Shown here one piece after another: positions 19,912 to 23,983 of a DNA stretch of 23,983 nucleotides; positions within the stretch are counted from its first letter, which is position 1, and each line of letters starts with the position of its first letter. Both the position numbers and the translations under genes were made by a program. The notes beneath the pieces are model-generated. The model ran no database searches. It saw only the letters and a program-made list of their open reading frames with translations, and was not told the origin of the DNA. This stretch comes from a virus. The stretch spans positions 1 through 23,983 of the IMG/VR virus record IMGVR_UViG_3300013010_000071. One strand, 5' to 3'.

Positions 19912-22191
19912 TCAAGCTCCAAGAGCAATGATGAGTGGAAGTGCAATGTTCTGGACACCGCGCGAGAACGCTTGACCCTCAATCGTGCTGCGCTCGAAAT
20001 CTACACGCAGGTCTTTCCCGAGATAAGTGTCGCCCACCTCAGTCGAGAAAGTGGCGTAGACCCGACCACCTCCATTCTCAATGATTGACGAAGCTGGGTT
20101 TGGCGCTTCGCCAGTTCCGCGTTGAGAGTATGGCAGAGAGTTGTAGTTGACCCCCGACCCGGCGTAGCTAAGCTGCTGACCAGTCGCTTCAACCACTGAT
20201 GGAAACGCAACGATGTATTGGCTGCCCGAACCATTGAGAGCGACATCGGCGACTACTTCTTTCATGAAGCCGATTAGCTCAGTGATCATTGTTTTGGCGG
20301 TCGGGACGGCGAAACGCTCCAGTAGCTCAGCCTCTATCTCATCCCAAGAGGCCGAAAATATGGGAACCAGCGCCGAGTTGAAGGCAAAGTTTGCATTCCA
20401 GTCGAAGAAGCCCTTGATCACATACTGGGTCGCCCGATCCTGCCCAGACCGCAGGTCGTTGGCGAGCGCCCGGAGGATAGTTCTCGTATCGCGCTCTGCA
20501 AGCTCGTCGTACGATGCGCTCCAGCCCGGAAGGGTGGCGTATCGCGCCATCAGGTCAGCAACGATGCTTTCAAACTGGCTGTCGATAATCCCAGCCGACG
20601 CGTCCTGCTCAGTGATATTCGCGGGGTTGGGGACGCCCTCAAGCTGAATTGCGTTCCGGGATCCAGTAGCCGCGAGAGCATAGTCGCCGAAGGTGCTGTT
20701 GGAGTTCGCGACGGTGACCTGCCCACCTTGGTGGCTCCACAGACCGACGCGGGACCAGTTCGTGAACACTGATACAAGCTGCACGAAGGCGTTGCGGGTG
20801 ATGGCGTAGCCGATGCCGTTCGGGTTGATCGCTGTGAAACTGTCCACGACAACGGACCGGAGCGGGCTGTCGGCGTCGAGCACGGAACCGTCGGCCAACA
20901 GGTTCCCACCACCGAGCGGCATGTCCGGGTTTCCATTTTCCCGATCGATCGGCAGCACCATCTGTGATTGGGTCAGACCGTGGAGTTGGGAGCAGTCTGC
21001 AATGTAGGGGGATCGAGTGATCAAGGCACCCTGCTTGAACACAAAAGCCCAGCCTTTGGTGGGCGGGGCAAAGCTGTTGGTCGCTGGGTCGAAGTCGTAC
21101 GCGTCGTGCTGCAGCCCGCTGAATGTGAACCCGCGAACCTTGATGCCGCTGTTCATCAAGAACATGTTGTTCTCTTCCTGACCGTCCGGCAGGCTCAGCT
21201 TGGTGACCCGCAGGTCATAGCCGTACAGCGCGCAGTTGGCAGGGATCTCGGTGTCAGGCTGGACCTCGTACTCGCCCGGATGGACGATCACGATGTTGGA
21301 TGCACCGCCGACTGCAGCCTTGGTCAGGGCCGCATTGATGGTGGCCAAAGGTGCGCCTGTCGATGTGCCGCTGTTGGTGTTGTCACCGGTCATCGAGACG
21401 TAGAAGGTGCGTGCCACGCCCTGCGTCTGAAACGGCTGCCAGCCGCCGCCAGTGCTATACACCCGGAACTTATCCTCGACGGTGTTGTAATACAGGTCAC
21501 CGGTCTGCAGCGGTGCGCCGTCCTTACGGGTGGTCGGGTCGGTCGCGCTCGGGCCATAGTACACATCGGCAAAGTTCGTGATGTCGATCACGTTGTCCGC
21601 AGCGATGACCACTTTGGTGTCGATCGCGGCCACCGCGCTGACATCATCTGCGATGCCAGCCACGGTCGTGACGTCGGCATCGATGCCTGCCACGGTGACG
21701 ATCTCATCGGCGATCCCTGCTGTGGTGATCAGCTCTTGATCCAGCGGTGCCAGCTTATTGATGTTCAGCACCAGCTGGTCGAGATCGGCTTCCTCGTACA
21801 GGTCGACCTTGATAGACCGGTCGAGCTGCTGTTGCTGATCCTGCGCAATCTGGGTCAGCCGGTCCAGACCCTCTTCTAGGGTCTCCGGGTTGACTGCGCG
21901 ACGGTTCTCGAGATCGATCTCCTGCTCGAGCGGGACGGCCCGGGTGATGACCAGCTCCTCGCCAGTGGCAGGCGGCACCACCATGGTGATCTGGCCACCG
22001 TTCGGGTTGTCGACCCCGGTCACAGTGTAGTCTGTACCGAGCACCTTGACGGTCTCGGTGATCTTGTCAGCCGCCAGCAGCGTGACGATCAGATGCTCTT
22101 CGTCGAGCACCTTGAAGGTGTAAGAAAACACCGTCGTGGAACCGTTGCCGTTGTACGGTCCTGACTTCGATGTCTGGGCGGTAATCGTCAT
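19912..22191 (-). CDS. T7-type tail fibre/spike protein (759 aa)
   Basis: The N-terminus (TSKSGPYNGNGSTTVFSYTF, VLDEEHLIVTLL, GTDYTV, GEELVITRAVPLEQEIDL) is the T7 gp17-like domain that fixes fibres to a podovirus tail. Residues about 155-205 are a repeat of the VAGIxxDVxxVA type, likely a coiled or beta stalk. From about residue 265 RTFYVSMTGDNTNSGTSTGA and PLATINAALTKA look like the start of a right-handed beta-helix (pectin-lyase-like) spike. The C-terminal 250 residues include a helical part (ERDTRTILRALANDLRSGQD) and a beta end. Such spikes often bind or cut surface polysaccharides. An AAGGAG site lies 8 bp before ATG 22191. Enzyme activity is not provable from sequence. Confidence 0.9.
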   Translation of the reverse strand: MTITAQTSKSGPYNGNGSTTVFSYTFKVLDEEHLIVTLLAADKITETVKVLGTDYTVTGVDNPNGGQITMVVPPATGEELVITRAVPLEQEIDLENRRAVNPETLEEGLDRLTQIAQDQQQQLDRSIKVDLYEEADLDQLVLNINKLAPLDQELITTAGIADEIVTVAGIDADVTTVAGIADDVSAVAAIDTKVVIAADNVIDITNFADVYYGPSATDPTTRKDGAPLQTGDLYYNTVEDKFRVYSTGGGWQPFQTQGVARTFYVSMTGDNTNSGTSTGAPLATINAALTKAAVGGASNIVIVHPGEYEVQPDTEIPANCALYGYDLRVTKLSLPDGQEENNMFLMNSGIKVRGFTFSGLQHDAYDFDPATNSFAPPTKGWAFVFKQGALITRSPYIADCSQLHGLTQSQMVLPIDRENGNPDMPLGGGNLLADGSVLDADSPLRSVVVDSFTAINPNGIGYAITRNAFVQLVSVFTNWSRVGLWSHQGGQVTVANSNSTFGDYALAATGSRNAIQLEGVPNPANITEQDASAGIIDSQFESIVADLMARYATLPGWSASYDELAERDTRTILRALANDLRSGQDRATQYVIKGFFDWNANFAFNSALVPIFSASWDEIEAELLERFAVPTAKTMITELIGFMKEVVADVALNGSGSQYIVAFPSVVEATGQQLSYAGSGVNYNSLPYSQRGTGEAPNPASSIIENGGGRVYATFSTEVGDTYLGKDLRVDFERSTIEGQAFSRGVQNIALPLIIALGA

Positions 22192-22225
22192 GTCGAGCTC
22201 TCCTTGCCTACCCTTATATCATCAA

Positions 22226-23983
22226 TCATCGGTCGGTTCCATCTCTGCCTGTGAGCGCGCCTTGGATGATGTCGACAAACCCCTCTGGGCGGCTGTCGCC
22301 TTTTTTGACGCTGATGGCGTAGCTGATCGGTTTGGATGCCCAGTTGGTCGGCAGGCCAAGCGCGAGGCCCATGGCGTCGAGCGTCGTCTTGACTGCGCGC
22401 TGGGTCTCCACATCTGTGTTGGGGTCTATCGCAGCTGCGATCAGGCGGATGACGCCCTGCAAGGTGCTCTCTGTGACCCCGATACCGGCAGACAGGCTGA
22501 TGCGGTCATCGTAAATCTGGTCGGTCACCGCGATCCCGTAGGCGGTGCTGACGACCGATCCAGCAAAAGGCACCATCGCTGCCATGGTTTTGATCTGCGA
22601 CCCGATCAGCAGCTCGAACATCAGCTGATCGCGCTCGTCTTCGTCCTCCAGATCATCGAAGCCGCTGCGCGCCAGCTGCGCGATGCTTTCCGCGACGATG
22701 GTCGGGATCGTGACGATCATCAGGTAGGCGTAGAAGGACCGGCCATATCGACCTGACCAGCCCATGTCGCTGTTCATCGCGATGTTCTTTTCGGTCACCA
22801 GCAGGTTCCCCATCGCATTGAAGTACGAGTAGAACTTGAGGAACAGGCGGGCGAGCGGCGAGGATGCCTCGATGCCAGAGACGTCGCTGGGCCTGAGCGG
22901 AGCCTGTGTGTCGCGCACGACGCTGTCCGCATAGGCGACGACCTCCGCCAGAGCTGCGGTGTCTGCGGCGGCCTCATCGCCTGTGCGAGCCAGCGCGTCA
23001 GCATATGCGGTAGGGTACACCACCTCCATGCCGTGCCGCTCCGCTGCCAGCCATACCGTCGGGTCGACCAAGTTCTGCGCGATCTGTTGCGCGAAATAGC
23101 CGTAGCGCATTGCCGAGTTCTGCGCCTTGTTCAGCAGGCCGGGTTCGGTCAGGATGTTTTCCAGCGCGATGCTGGCCTCGTTCATCCCGCCAGTCAAACG
23201 ATCCTCCATAAAGGGGGACTGCGAGAGGATGTAAGCCCGCGCGGATTGGGTGTTGACCCGCCACCGGGTGGCAGCAACAGCCAAGTGCCGTGCAGGGATG
23301 CGCGCAGCAGCGACCGGAAAGCCGGTGATCTGCTGTGCCGCGTTGACTATGTTGCCTGCCATGATGTGGAGACCGACCCGGCGATCAATGGCTGCCGCCA
23401 CCGTAGACAGCCCGGACCAGCCACGGCTAGTCGGTGGCGTGGTGACCCGCTGCTGCACTGTGCGCTGTAGCCACGGAATGACTGCGACGTCGATCACGTC
23501 AGGGCTGCCCGGGGCGATGGCGGCCCGGAACTGCCTATTTGTTACCAAGCGCGCCGCCTGCCTGACTGCAGGGCCAAGGTAGGAGAACTTCATGACCCGA
23601 TCAAAGTGTGCAGGGATGCGGGTGAGGTCGAGGTCGAGTGGCTGGTTGTACTCCACGCGAGACTGGGTGAACCCCTTCTCTGCCCCCGGGAACATCGCGG
23701 CATTGGACTGCTGAGACATAACCTCCTCAGCCTCAAAGCGGTCTCCGTCTGGGTTCATCATGGTATCAGTGATCGCGGGCGCATAGCCACCAGCGTAGAC
23801 ACCGACCGGCGTAGACAGCGGCTCTGGCATAACCTCGGTGAAGTAGTACCCGTACATCTTCTTGTGGGCTGCCTGAGCCTGCTGCTTGGTGCTGTCGAAT
23901 ATGTCCCAGATCCCCTGCACCAGATCCATGTCTGCTTTGGTGAGGGTGCCATCCGCGAACAGCCGAGCGATAAACGCATCCCA
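22226..23983 (-). CDS. C-terminal part of a large virion/polyvalent protein (partial)
   Basis: The frame is open to the right edge (reading WDAFIARLFADGTLTKADMD at the border), so the start is outside and the 586 visible codons are only the end of a larger protein; an internal ATG at 23929 is not a credible start. It is mostly alpha-helical. Stretches such as FLKFYSYFNAMGNLLVTEKN, SFYAYLMIVTIPTIVAESIA and MAAMVPFAGSVVSTAYGIAV are hydrophobic or amphipathic, as in ejection proteins that enter the host membrane. Its place just upstream of a T7-type tail fibre corresponds to the gp16-like internal protein in T7 order. A large polyvalent ejected protein is an equal possibility. No catalytic domain is visible in this part. 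Confidence 0.8.
   Translation of the reverse strand, partial: WDAFIARLFADGTLTKADMDLVQGIWDIFDSTKQQAQAAHKKMYGYYFTEVMPEPLSTPVGVYAGGYAPAITDTMMNPDGDRFEAEEVMSQQSNAAMFPGAEKGFTQSRVEYNQPLDLDLTRIPAHFDRVMKFSYLGPAVRQAARLVTNRQFRAAIAPGSPDVIDVAVIPWLQRTVQQRVTTPPTSRGWSGLSTVAAAIDRRVGLHIMAGNIVNAAQQITGFPVAAARIPARHLAVAATRWRVNTQSARAYILSQSPFMEDRLTGGMNEASIALENILTEPGLLNKAQNSAMRYGYFAQQIAQNLVDPTVWLAAERHGMEVVYPTAYADALARTGDEAAADTAALAEVVAYADSVVRDTQAPLRPSDVSGIEASSPLARLFLKFYSYFNAMGNLLVTEKNIAMNSDMGWSGRYGRSFYAYLMIVTIPTIVAESIAQLARSGFDDLEDEDERDQLMFELLIGSQIKTMAAMVPFAGSVVSTAYGIAVTDQIYDDRISLSAGIGVTESTLQGVIRLIAAAIDPNTDVETQRAVKTTLDAMGLALGLPTNWASKPISYAISVKKGDSRPEGFVDIIQGALTGRDGTDR

Noticed and set aside
20968-21879. Plus-strand 303-aa frame opposite the tail fibre
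   Set aside because: Shadow of the T7-type fibre gene; no motif and no ribosome-binding context.
22200-22235. Promoter on the minus strand before the tail fibre (GATATAAGG)
   Set aside because: A -10-like box exists but no acceptable -35 box at 16-18 bp; the fibre is probably read from a late promoter outside the window.

Overview
This window looks like part of the genome of a tailed bacteriophage, virulent or at least without any visible integrase or repressor. The DNA is GC-rich, and the promoters it carries look like host sigma70-type promoters (TTGAC-like and TATA-like boxes 17-18 bp apart). The host is probably an alphaproteobacterium of the Rhodobacterales/marine type. That host guess rests on protein style only (tail proteins of the 'MLGFRPL' type, a TIGR02594-like endolysin). 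A T7-type tail-fibre N-terminus next to a large internal-virion-like protein suggests a podovirus. No phage RNA polymerase, tRNA, integrase or CRISPR array is visible.

Layout. (1) Bases 1-4855, minus strand: a primase-polymerase/helicase, a 331-bp non-coding repeat region, a RuvC-type resolvase, a terminase small-subunit candidate, two tiny overlapping genes, and the large terminase, which runs off the left edge. (2) Bases 4856-5103: a divergent control region with a minus promoter for the primase, a plus promoter for the early operon, and a promoter/terminator pair that could make a short antisense RNA across the primase leader. (3) Bases 5104-13372, plus strand: the early/replication operon. 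It holds four small unknown genes, a dCTP deaminase-like protein, a SNF2 helicase, a coiled-coil protein, a Cas4-like Fe-S nuclease, a protein with an acidic EP tail, a family A DNA polymerase, a DUF6011-type protein, a MazG/MazZ-like DUF5664 protein and a small basic protein. Three promoters with a shared palindrome in the spacer head sub-operons at about 5042, 6652 and 12073. (4) Bases 13369-23983, minus strand, read right to left: the C-terminal part of a large virion or polyvalent protein, a T7-type tail fibre/spike, four small tail proteins, a beta-propeller tail protein, a tail chaperone, a tandem-repeat tail protein, a heme-oxygenase-like protein, then the lysis cassette (one-TM protein, endolysin, i-spanin, o-spanin).

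How the parts work together. The plus operon supplies nucleotide control (dcd, the DUF5664 protein) and DNA synthesis/recombination (polA, SNF2, Cas4-like). The divergent minus operon supplies initiation (Prim-Pol/helicase) and then junction resolution and packaging (RuvC, TerS, TerL). The late minus operon supplies tail parts and lysis. The early and late operons converge at 13369-13372 with a 4-bp overlap, and the intrinsic terminator of the early operon lies inside the antisense o-spanin gene.

Most notable signals: an iteron-like GGTGCA array with a hairpin and an AT-rich stretch (2593-2761), which is a candidate replication origin; the possible antisense RNA over the primase leader (4862-4973); the operator-bearing promoter family; a heme-oxygenase-like protein beside the lysis genes; and the DUF5664 (MazZ-type) gene close to polA.
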